This document shows positions 1 through 6,649 of a stretch of 11,625 bases of DNA, in pieces; positions within the stretch are counted from its first letter, which is position 1; the number at the start of each line of letters is the position of its first letter. Position numbers and translations under genes: made by a program. Below the pieces are notes generated by a model. The model was not told the DNA's origin. It did not search any database and worked only from the letters and a program-made list of their open reading frames with translations. This DNA is from Streptosporangiaceae bacterium (GTDB lineage: Bacteria; Actinomycetota; Actinomycetes; Streptosporangiales; Streptosporangiaceae): positions 1 to 11,625 of the forward strand of contig JASHTT010000205.1 in assembly GCA_030040415.1 (NCBI GenBank). The letters run 5' to 3'.

Positions 1-487
1 CATGATGCGCGCGGTGGCGACCGCCGGCCAACCTAGCGTGGCAGCTCGTGCCAACTCCTCCTGCCGGGGCTCGCCCGCTTCCACCGGGCCGCACGCCCGC
101 CATCCCCTCCGCCCCCGCCGAGCGGCTGCTATTCCCGCCGCCCGGACCGCCCCGCCCCCGCGGCGCACCTGCCGTCCCCTGTCATCCCTGCCACCCCAGC
201 CGCGGCGCCCGCCGCTCCCTGCTGCGCAAGCCCGGGCCACGCCCGTTTAACGCGTAATGCCTGACTGATTACGATTGGTCCTAAATATGATTTACGAGGT
301 TTAAGCTATAGATCGCATTTGTACCGAGCATGGGTGTGCGTTTACTGGTGCTATAACCCCACTAATCGCACACCCATGTTTCGATCATGACCTTCCGAAC
401 CAACCAATTGCGCCGAAAGAGTCGATTGTCCGTCAGCCAGGCTCTCGGGCCGTGTCGGGCAACTCGGGACAGGGGCCCCCGTACTAC
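1..487. other. Left intergenic region without a supported gene
   Basis: This 487-bp stretch holds no gene I can support. Positions 1-245 are extremely GC-rich and open in several frames. The frame running from position 2 to the stop at 248-250 encodes only Pro/Arg/Ala-rich low-complexity residues, and I count about 78% GC at third positions, no higher than the surrounding base composition. It could be the tail of a gene entering from the left, but nothing recognisable supports that. From about 245 to 430 the base composition drops sharply towards AT and contains the inverted repeat annotated separately. The minus-strand operon ends at 488, so this region is its 3' side. Confidence 0.6.
329..378. 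terminator. Perfect 12-bp inverted repeat, possible terminator
   Basis: The arms CATGGGTGTGCG (329-340) and CGCACACCCATG (367-378) are exact reverse complements around a 26-nt centre. The centre can pair further (TTA/TAA, then TGG/CCA) with isolated mismatches, giving a long imperfect hairpin. It lies about 110 bp beyond the stop of the minus-strand operon, so a terminator is the simplest reading. There is no U-tract on either side; many actinobacterial terminators lack one. A protein-binding palindrome or a recombination site is an alternative. The inverted repeat is certain; its role is inferred. Confidence 0.45.
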
Positions 488-2665
488 CTACGCCCGGGTC
501 GGCGACGCAACAAGGAGCGCGTCCACGGCGATCGCCCCACCCGGACCGCAGATCAGCGGGTTCACGTCAAGCGCGGCAACCTGGTCGCCGAGATCGACCG
601 CCAGCTCGGACAGGCCGACGACCGCCCGCGCGATGGCGGCCAGGTCCGCGGGCGGCGCGCCACGGACGCCGGCCAGCAGCTTGCCTACCCGCAGCCCTTC
701 GAGCAGCTCAACCGCGGCAGCAGGGGTCACGGGAGGCAGCGTGACAGCGCGGTCGTTGAGGAGTTCCACCAGCACTCCCCCGGCGCCGACCACGACGAGC
801 GGGCCTAGCTCCGGATCCCTGACGACGCCGAGCGCCAGTTCCACGCCGGCCGGAACCTGCTGGCAGACCAGCACGCGCGGCCCGAGCCGGCCGGCCAGGT
901 CGGCGTACCCGGCCGCCAGTTCCCCGGCGTCGCGGATGTTAGCCAGCACGCCGCCGACATCCGACTTGTGCGCGATCGCGGGCTCACCGGTCTTGACCAC
1001 GACCGGATAGCCGATAGTTGCGGCCGCCGCCAGCGCACCCTCCAGGTCGCCAGCCGGGATCACGCGGGCGACCTGGATACCGTAACCGGACAACAGGTCG
1101 AGCAGCGCTGGGCCGCTCACGTCGCCGCCCGCCAGCAGCCCCGCACGCGCATTCCGCCGGTCGCCATCCGGCTCGGCTATAGGGGGAACGGGCCTTCGTC
1201 GCGCGTGCTCGATCAGATGCCGCAGCGCGACCAACCCGGACCGAGTCCCCTCGAGTACCGGAATGCCGTGACGACGAAGCTGGCCGGCCCAGTCCTCGTC
1301 GACCGCGCTCGGCAGGTTGGCCAGCACGGCAAGCGGCTTGTCCGTCTGACCCGCCGCGTCCAGCACTGCCAGCCGGTAGGAGTCGTCGCCGTCCAACTCG
1401 GGCACGAGGTCGACGGCCAGCGCCACGGCGGCGACCTCCGGATCCTCAGCCAGCGCGGCCAGCGATCCGGCGAACAGCGCGCGGGAATCGGCTCCGGTGC
1501 CCCACACGTCCAGCGGGTTCGCCGGGACCAGGCCCGCGTCGAGCAACACGCCGAGCCGAGCCGTTGTCGCGGGGCCGATCTGCCCGAACTGGACGCCGAG
1601 CGCTTCGGCCAAGTCGGCCACGTGCGCCCGCTCGAGCCCCGAGTCGTGCACGGTCGCGATACCGGACCGCGGTCCGGGCACACCCCGCACACGCCGGCCA
1701 GCCGCGAACAGCTCCAGCGTGTCGGTCAGCTCAGCCAGGTCGCCGACTCGGTGCACGCCGTAGGCCCGGGCGAGCGCCTCCCAGCCACCGTCCGAGCCGG
1801 CCAGGGCGCCGGAGTGCGCGGCCACCATCTCCCGGCCGGCGACCGATCCGCCGACGGTCAGCAGCACGACGGGTATGTCGCGGTCAGCAGCCTGAGCGAG
1901 GGTCGCCCGCAGCGCTGCACCGTCCCTGATCGCCTCGAGTACCAGCGCGATCAGCTGCGTGTCCGGCAGGCCGAGAGCGTAGTCGAGGTAGGCGGGGGCA
2001 GTCGTGACCAGTTCCTGCCCGGACGACACCGCCAGGGTGAACCCCAAGCGGCGGCGGGCCCGCAGCAACGCGGAGAACACCGAGCCCGAGTGCGTCACCA
2101 GTGCAACAGGCCCGGCAGGCAACGGGTCCGCCTCCGTGTAGCCGATAGCCCGCAGGCCGCGGCTAACGTTGACGAAGCCCATGCAGCCAGCTCCGCACAT
2201 CGCCATCCCGGCGGAGTTGGCGATGGCCGCGAGCCTGTTCCGCAGTTCCGGGCGGGAACCGGCGGCCCCCGGGTCCTCGTAGGCGTTCCCGAAGATCACG
2301 GCCGCCCGGCTGCCTGCCTCGGCGGCCAGTGCAAGCTGCTGCTCCAGGGCCGCATCCGGCACCGCCAGCAGCACCAGGTCGCAAGCCTCGGGCAGGTCCG
2401 CGAGCGAGGGGTAGCAGGGCGTGCCGTCGACCTCGCGGTAGCGCGGGTTGACCGCGTACACGACAGGCGCGGACGCGCTCCTGCGCACCTCCTCGAGCAT
2501 GCGCCGACCGAAGCTGCCATCCCGGGGCGACGCGCCGACCAGCGCCACGGAGCGCGCCTCCAGCATCGCCCGTACGGCGTGCCGGGTGGGCGGCGTTACC
2601 CCGGACGGCGGCGGCACGTCGGCCGACGGCGGTGCCGCCGGTCCGGCGACCGGCGGTGCCGTCAT
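488..2665 (-). CDS. Acyl-CoA synthetase (NDP-forming), acetate-CoA ligase family
   Basis: This 725-residue protein has the single-chain layout of NDP-forming acyl-CoA synthetases, which interconvert acyl-CoA, NDP and phosphate with a free acid, CoA and NTP in the cytoplasm. In order, a Pro-rich leader (1-27) precedes a CoA-binding Rossmann domain (about 33-130, VALVGASPRDGSFG at 40-53). Succinyl-CoA-ligase-like flavodoxin domains follow (about 185-490), with THSGS at 191-195 and AAHSGALAG at 282-290. His284 there is the expected phosphohistidine. The C-terminal ATP-grasp domain (about 510-725) carries VVVKTG, HKSDVGG (566-572) and DVNPL (700-704). There is no GNAT domain, so it is not a Pat-type acetyltransferase. 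The start overlaps the upstream oxidoreductase stop by ATGA with only a weak ribosome site, indicating translational coupling. The acid substrate cannot be read from the sequence. Confidence 0.92.
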   Translation of the reverse strand: MTAPPVAGPAAPPSADVPPPSGVTPPTRHAVRAMLEARSVALVGASPRDGSFGRRMLEEVRRSASAPVVYAVNPRYREVDGTPCYPSLADLPEACDLVLLAVPDAALEQQLALAAEAGSRAAVIFGNAYEDPGAAGSRPELRNRLAAIANSAGMAMCGAGCMGFVNVSRGLRAIGYTEADPLPAGPVALVTHSGSVFSALLRARRRLGFTLAVSSGQELVTTAPAYLDYALGLPDTQLIALVLEAIRDGAALRATLAQAADRDIPVVLLTVGGSVAGREMVAAHSGALAGSDGGWEALARAYGVHRVGDLAELTDTLELFAAGRRVRGVPGPRSGIATVHDSGLERAHVADLAEALGVQFGQIGPATTARLGVLLDAGLVPANPLDVWGTGADSRALFAGSLAALAEDPEVAAVALAVDLVPELDGDDSYRLAVLDAAGQTDKPLAVLANLPSAVDEDWAGQLRRHGIPVLEGTRSGLVALRHLIEHARRRPVPPIAEPDGDRRNARAGLLAGGDVSGPALLDLLSGYGIQVARVIPAGDLEGALAAAATIGYPVVVKTGEPAIAHKSDVGGVLANIRDAGELAAGYADLAGRLGPRVLVCQQVPAGVELALGVVRDPELGPLVVVGAGGVLVELLNDRAVTLPPVTPAAAVELLEGLRVGKLLAGVRGAPPADLAAIARAVVGLSELAVDLGDQVAALDVNPLICGPGGAIAVDALLVASPTRA

Positions 2666-4308
2666 GACCGCCGGAGTGCCTTGCGGACCTGTCCCGACCT
2701 CGCTGCCGACTTGCGGTCGGCGATCGCGGCCTTGGCGGCCTGCCAGCCAGGGATGCCGCAGACGCCGCCGCCGGCGTGCGTGGCGGAGCTGCCGTAGTAC
2801 AGCCCGGCGACCGGCGTGCGGTAGTCGGCGAAGCCCGGCGCGGGGCGCATGTGGAACAGCTGCTCGAGCGAAAGCTCACCGTGGAAGATGTTGCCGCCAA
2901 CCAGGCCGTACTCCTGCTCCATCTCGTACGGTCCGATGACGTCGCGGTGCAAGATGGCGGACTTGAAGTTCGGCGCAAGCTCGTTGTAGCAGTCGATCAT
3001 GCGGTCGGCGTAGGCCTCGAGCTCCTCGGTGTGCGGTTCCTCGCTCCACTCGTGCGGCACCCACTGGGTGAACAGCGACATGATGTGCGTGCCCTCGGGG
3101 CAGAGCGTCTTGTCGAACGCAGTCGGGATCACCCCGTCGCTGAATGGCCGGACCGCGCCCTTGCCATCGCGCGCGTCCTGGAAGGCACGCTCGATGTACT
3201 CCATGGTCGGCGCCATCTCGACCGAGCCTGTGTGGTGCTCCTGCAGTGAGGTGCCCGGGTCGGCGGTGAAGTCCGGCAGCTCGCCGAGCGCGAGGTTGAT
3301 CTTCACCACGCCGCTGCGGGTCTTCCAGCGCTCGATGTCGGTGACGAAGTCGCCAGGCAGGTTCTCGCGGCCGACCTGGTCCAGGAACGCGGTCCGCGGG
3401 TGCAGCGTCGACACCACCACGCTCGCGTGCAGTTCCTCGCCGCTCGCGAGCACGACGCCGGTGGCGCGGTCGCCATCGACGATGATCCGCTCGACCGGTG
3501 CGTTCAGCCGGACCGTCGCGCCGAGGCTGCGCGCGGCGGCCTCGATGGCGTTGGACACACCACCCATGCCGCCTTCCTGGAAGCCCCAGTTGCCGAGGTG
3601 GCCGTCGCCGACGTCGCCGATCGAGTGGTGTGCCATCACGTAGGCGGTGCCAGGCTCGTACGGCCCAGCCCAGGTGCCGATCACGCCGTTCACCGCCAGC
3701 GCGCCCTTGACCTGCGGGGACTCGAACCAGTCGTCGAGCAGGTCGGCGATGCTCATGGTCATCAGGCGGGTGACGTCCGCGATCGTCCTGACGTCAAGGC
3801 CGCGGTGCCGCCAGGCGAGTTTGAGCGTGCCGGCCAAGTCGCGCGGCTTGTGCGAGCCGATCGCTGGCGGGACAGTGAGCAACAGCGGGCCGAGCACTTC
3901 CGCGAGACCGGCCAGCCAGGCATCCCAGCGGGGCATGGCCTCGGCGTCCTTCTTGGACCACTTCGAGACCTCTTCGTAGTTCCGCTTGGCGTCGTCCGCG
4001 TACAGCTTGATGGACCCGCCTTCCGGGAACGCCTGGTAGTAGGGGCCCATCGGGAAGATCTTGTAGCCGTGCCGGGCGAGCTCAAGATCCGCGATTATGG
4101 TCGGCGGAAGCAAGCTCATCACGTAGGACAGCCTGGTCACCTGGAACTCGGGGGCATCCGGCCAGGGCGACTCCGTCGTCGCGGCGCCTCCGGTCTTGTG
4201 CCTGCCCTCCAGCACGACGGTCTTCGCACCGGAGCGGGCCAGGTAAGCCGCCGCAACCAGCCCGTTGTGTCCTCCGCCCACCACGATTGCGTCGTACGTT
4301 GCGGACAT
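2662..4308 (-). CDS. FAD-dependent oxidoreductase, phytoene dehydrogenase/PYROXD2-like
   Basis: This 548-residue flavoprotein belongs to the phytoene desaturase-related amine oxidase superfamily (COG1233 type). The N-terminus carries the dinucleotide-binding motif VVGGGHNGLVAAAYLARSG (residues 9-27) with the ribose-binding acid E34, followed by KTGGAATTE. The C-terminus (about 504-528) has the family's second FAD contact, YYGSSATHAGGGVCGIPG. The middle has the GGMGGVSNAIEAAA substrate-domain signature. Family members oxidise or isomerise hydrophobic substrates. With no carotenoid genes nearby and an acyl-CoA synthetase translationally coupled downstream, a catabolic dehydrogenase is likelier than carotenoid synthesis, but this is inference. 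The ATG at 4308 has GGGAAGG a short distance upstream, and the FAD motif begins within ten residues, so the start is secure. The gene is probably controlled by the divergent TetR protein. Confidence 0.92.
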   Translation of the reverse strand: MSATYDAIVVGGGHNGLVAAAYLARSGAKTVVLEGRHKTGGAATTESPWPDAPEFQVTRLSYVMSLLPPTIIADLELARHGYKIFPMGPYYQAFPEGGSIKLYADDAKRNYEEVSKWSKKDAEAMPRWDAWLAGLAEVLGPLLLTVPPAIGSHKPRDLAGTLKLAWRHRGLDVRTIADVTRLMTMSIADLLDDWFESPQVKGALAVNGVIGTWAGPYEPGTAYVMAHHSIGDVGDGHLGNWGFQEGGMGGVSNAIEAAARSLGATVRLNAPVERIIVDGDRATGVVLASGEELHASVVVSTLHPRTAFLDQVGRENLPGDFVTDIERWKTRSGVVKINLALGELPDFTADPGTSLQEHHTGSVEMAPTMEYIERAFQDARDGKGAVRPFSDGVIPTAFDKTLCPEGTHIMSLFTQWVPHEWSEEPHTEELEAYADRMIDCYNELAPNFKSAILHRDVIGPYEMEQEYGLVGGNIFHGELSLEQLFHMRPAPGFADYRTPVAGLYYGSSATHAGGGVCGIPGWQAAKAAIADRKSAARSGQVRKALRRS

Positions 4309-4336
4309 GAACCTGCCTTCCCGTGCTTGCGGCTAG

Positions 4337-4510
4337 TGCCGCCATCCGTCGCCGCTGCTCCAGCGGCGTTCTGCCGTCTGCCGCTGCTGCAGCGGCGTAC
4401 TGCCATTTGCCGCTGCTGCCGTAGCGGTTCTGCCGTCTCCCGCCGCGCCAGCCGGCTTACTGCCGTCTGCCGGCGGGACTGCCATCTGCCGCCGCGCCAG
4501 CGGCGAGAAA
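4337..4510. repeat. Tandem array of about six ~30-bp hairpin repeats
   Basis: Successive units begin TGCC and end near TTC or TAC, at about 4337-4371, 4372-4400, 4401-4430, 4431-4460, 4461-4479 (short) and 4480-4510. Most contain an inverted repeat. The clearest are CGCCGCTG-CTC-CAGCGGCG (4350-4368) and GCCGCTG-CTG-CAGCGGC (4380-4396); weaker ones lie at 4410-4427 and 4490-4505. The array would be transcribed as the 5' leader of the minus-strand oxidoreductase operon, giving a string of small stem-loops before its ribosome site. No open frame across it looks coding. The function is unknown. Confidence 0.65.
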
Positions 4511-4515
4511 TGATT

Positions 4516-4531
4516 GACTGAATGTTCAGTC
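4516..4531. promoter_or_regulatory. 16-bp palindrome, probable TetR operator
   Basis: GACTGAA (4516-4522), a TG centre, and TTCAGTC (4525-4531) form a palindrome with perfect 7-bp arms. Size and symmetry are typical of operators bound by TetR-family dimers. The site lies between the divergent oxidoreductase operon and the TetR gene and overlaps promoter-like sequences on both strands, so the adjacent TetR protein is the natural candidate ligand. Binding is inferred. Confidence 0.65.
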
Positions 4532-4556
4532 TAGAAACCTGCTAGCCTGTAGGCAA
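4528..4556 (-). promoter_or_regulatory. Candidate promoter of the oxidoreductase operon
   Basis: Read on the minus strand, TTGCCT (4556-4551) and TAGACT (4533-4528) are separated by 17 bp and match the actinobacterial housekeeping pattern (TTGNCN and TANNNT). The -10 and predicted start near 4521 fall inside the 16-bp palindrome, so a bound repressor would block it. The resulting leader of about 210 nt would carry the hairpin repeats. Confidence 0.5.
4540..4548 (+). promoter_or_regulatory. Candidate extended -10 promoter for the TetR gene
   Basis: TGCTAGCCT fits an extended -10 element (TGN followed by TANNNT). No good -35 hexamer lies at the right distance; the palindrome occupies that position, consistent with autorepression. 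Transcription would start near 4555, giving a leader of about 100 nt if translation begins at 4658. Confidence 0.35.
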
Positions 4557-4657
4557 GTGGAAGGATGTCCGGTGGCGAAGTGGTTACCATCGGCGGCAAC
4601 CGGCAGACAGGCGACGGCCGAGCGGGAAGCATGGCCGTCATGAGAGGACCCGCCCAG

Positions 4658-5311
4658 ATGACAGTCCGCGCAGCCGAGGCGCCGGGTACGGCCGACCAGC
4701 GGCGTGCCCAGATGCTCCGCGCAGCCCTCGAGATCATTACCGAGCGCGGCTACCCGGACACCAGGATCGCCGACGTCGCCGAGCGCGCGGGCGTCAGCCC
4801 TGCTCTGGTCATCTACTACTTCAAGACCAAGGACCAGCTGCTCACCGAGGCCATCAGGCACTACGAGGACTTCTGGTACACGGTCAGCGCGCGCAGGCTG
4901 GCGGAGCTGCCTACGGCCACCGCACGGCTCGAAGAGTTGGTGGCGATGAACTGCTTGCCCGAGGAAGAGCCTGAGCCCGGCCTCTCGTGGCAGATATGGC
5001 TGGACTTCTGGGCGCAGGCGGCAAGGAACACCGAGGTCGCGGACGTCCGGCGGATGTCGGACGAACGCTGGCGGGAAATGATCAGGTCGATCGTGACGCT
5101 CGGCCAGCAGACGGGGGAGTTCGCGGCCGTAGAGGTTGAGGGCTTCGCCATCTGCCTGGCCAGCCTGCTCGACGGCCTAGCCATCCAGATAGCGCTGGAA
5201 GACTCGGTGGTTGACCCCGTCACGGCTTTTGAGGTAGGCATGCGCTTTGCCGCTGATCAGCTGGGCTTCGCCTGGGTGCCAGGACGGACGCGTACCAGCG
5301 CGGTTCAATGA
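4658..5311 (+). CDS. TetR/AcrR-family transcriptional regulator, BetI-like
   Basis: This 217-residue repressor has an N-terminal TetR DNA-binding domain. The helix-turn-helix spans about residues 35-62, with TRIADVAERAGVSPALVIYY then FKTKDQLL, a classic TetR recognition helix. The C-terminal ligand and dimerisation domain (about 80-205) resembles the BetI-type C-domain, including WQIWLDFWAQA and a late LASLLDGLAIQIAL helix. The frame is open from an ATG at 4565, but that codon has its purine run directly adjoining it. The ATG at 4658 has AGAGGA nine bases upstream and gives a normal N-terminal arm, so I chose it; ATGs at 4631 and 4640 are alternatives. The ABC ATPase follows after 17 bp, so the two are probably cotranscribed. 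The divergent position and nearby palindrome suggest it represses itself and the oxidoreductase operon. The ligand is unknown. Confidence 0.9.
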   Translation: MTVRAAEAPGTADQRRAQMLRAALEIITERGYPDTRIADVAERAGVSPALVIYYFKTKDQLLTEAIRHYEDFWYTVSARRLAELPTATARLEELVAMNCLPEEEPEPGLSWQIWLDFWAQAARNTEVADVRRMSDERWREMIRSIVTLGQQTGEFAAVEVEGFAICLASLLDGLAIQIALEDSVVDPVTAFEVGMRFAADQLGFAWVPGRTRTSAVQ

Positions 5312-5328
5312 GGATCTAGGAGGCCGGC

Positions 5329-6462
5329 ATGGCTGGTGGCCGCATCGAACTCGTCGCGCTGACGAAGCGCTTCACCGAAGTGGCGGTCGACAACATCGAC
5401 CTGCAGATCGCCAGCGGCGAGTTCTTCTCGCTGCTCGGCCCCTCCGGCTGCGGCAAGACGACGACCTTGCGGCTCATCGGTGGATTCGAGCAACCCACCT
5501 CCGGCCGGATCCTGCTCGACGACGTGGACGTATCGGCGATGCCGGCCCACCGGCGCAACGTGAACACGGTGTTCCAGAGCTACGCCCTGTTCCCGTTCCT
5601 GACGGTCTTCGACAACGTCGCCTTCGGCCTGCGGAACAAGGACCTCACCAAGGCCGAACTGCGCAACCGGGTGTACTCCGCGCTCGACCTGGTCAAGCTG
5701 CGCCAGTTTGACAAACGCAGGCCCGGCCAGCTGTCCGGCGGCCAGCAGCAGCGCGTCGCGCTGGCCAGGGCGCTCGTGCTGCAGCCATCGGTACTGCTGC
5801 TCGACGAGCCCCTGGGTGCCCTGGACGCAAAGCTGCGCAGGTCGCTGAAGGTCGAGCTCAAGGCGCTGCAGGAGCAGGTCGGCATCACATTCCTGTACGT
5901 GACCCACGACCAGGAAGAAGCGCTAACGATGTCGGACCGGCTCGCCGTGATGCGCGACGGCAAGATCGTCCAGATCGGCCCGCCGAGCGAGGTGTACGAG
6001 GAGCCCGCCGACACCTACGTGGCCGACTTCCTAGGCGTATCCAACCTCATGCCGGTGGATGTGGTGTCTCGCGGCCCAGGCTCGTCCTGCGAGGTCAGGC
6101 TCGGCGACAGCCTGCTGTCGGTCGATCACGGCGGCCACGACGCCCCTGATCACGCGCACGCCGTGATCAGGCCGGAGCGGGTGCGCATCGAGGAGTACGG
6201 CTCACCGGGCCCGAACCGCGTTCCCGGGATGGTCGAGCGGCTGGTCTACTTGGGCTCGGCCACGCAGGTGTTCCTCCGCCTCGCCCCCGGCGCCGATATC
6301 CAGGCCCTGCTGCAGAACGACGGCAGTACCGATCACCTGACCCAGGGCAAGCCCGTGCACGCGTTCCTCGCATCCGATGCGCTGCGGGTGCTTGCCGGCG
6401 GTGCGCCGGTCGCAGACCTCGGCGCCGCAACCCCCGACGACCAGGTGCTGCAAGCCAGCTGA
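5329..6462 (+). CDS. ABC transporter ATP-binding protein, PotA-like (spermidine/putrescine type)
   Basis: This 377-residue protein is the ATPase subunit of an importer of the PotA/CUT1-like group, and its length is close to that of E. coli PotA. All catalytic elements are present: Walker A GPSGCGKT (37-44), Q-loop Gln83, signature LSGGQQQ (135-141), Walker B VLLLDEP (155-161), D-loop GALD and switch His193 (THDQEEA). The C-terminal third (about 240-355) is the regulatory TOBE region, with the RPERVRIEEYG segment usual at its entry. An AGGAGG five bases before the ATG at 5329 fixes the start. The gene is 17 bp downstream of the TetR gene. The permeases and binding protein that normally accompany PotA are absent, so it must work with components encoded elsewhere, or the transporter operon is incomplete. 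The substrate (polyamine, other organic cation or amino acid) is inferred from family only. Confidence 0.92.
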   Translation: MAGGRIELVALTKRFTEVAVDNIDLQIASGEFFSLLGPSGCGKTTTLRLIGGFEQPTSGRILLDDVDVSAMPAHRRNVNTVFQSYALFPFLTVFDNVAFGLRNKDLTKAELRNRVYSALDLVKLRQFDKRRPGQLSGGQQQRVALARALVLQPSVLLLDEPLGALDAKLRRSLKVELKALQEQVGITFLYVTHDQEEALTMSDRLAVMRDGKIVQIGPPSEVYEEPADTYVADFLGVSNLMPVDVVSRGPGSSCEVRLGDSLLSVDHGGHDAPDHAHAVIRPERVRIEEYGSPGPNRVPGMVERLVYLGSATQVFLRLAPGADIQALLQNDGSTDHLTQGKPVHAFLASDALRVLAGGAPVADLGAATPDDQVLQAS

Positions 6463-6512
6463 CAGTCGGCAGCCCGCACTCCTGTCCGGCATCGCCTTGT
6501 GACCCGTGTCGT

Positions 6513-6532
6513 CCGGGGTCCCGGCCGTCTTT
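6513..6532 (+). terminator. Weak possible terminator after the ABC ATPase
   Basis: CCGGGGTCCCGG (6513-6524) can form a short GC stem, followed by a CCGTCTTT stretch, about 50 bp after the ATPase stop. The stem is only four to five base pairs with a very small loop, so this is a weak candidate. Confidence 0.2.
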
Positions 6533-6621
6533 CCACAAGCTCGATTTGCACGCCCTCGTTTTCCACAATGTCGCGAGCAGTACTAGCCACGGCTCCGTCC
6601 AGTCGGCGAGCATTGTCGCGA
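6530..6621 (+). repeat. Short direct repeats upstream of the secreted protein gene
   Basis: TTTCCACAA occurs at 6530-6538 and again at 6560-6568, exactly 30 bp apart, so both copies would lie on about the same face of the helix. TGTCGCGA occurs at 6569-6576 and 6614-6621. They fall in the 187-bp gap that must hold the promoter of the repeat-protein gene. They may be regulator sites; no clear -35/-10 pair was found. Confidence 0.3.
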
Positions 6622-6649
6622 AGGTCGGAATATACGGGGACGGAGCTTG

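Noticed and set aside
2..257. Two overlapping plus-strand open frames of 82 and 69 codons
   Set aside because: Both are Pro/Arg/Ala-rich low-complexity products of GC-extreme DNA, with no family signature and no third-position bias above background. A gene tail entering from the left cannot be excluded.
968..2797. 609-codon plus-strand open frame antisense to the acyl-CoA synthetase
   Set aside because: It lies opposite a gene with clear family motifs and encodes Arg/Gln/His-rich sequence without recognisable domains. Long antisense frames are expected in high-GC DNA.
4337..4510. CRISPR-like appearance of the hairpin array
   Set aside because: Units are contiguous and imperfect, with no unique spacers between identical repeats and no cas genes in the window.
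3400..4521. 373-codon plus-strand open frame antisense to the oxidoreductase
   Set aside because: Its opposite strand encodes a complete FAD enzyme, its own product has no recognisable motif, and its end runs through the hairpin repeats and divergent control region.
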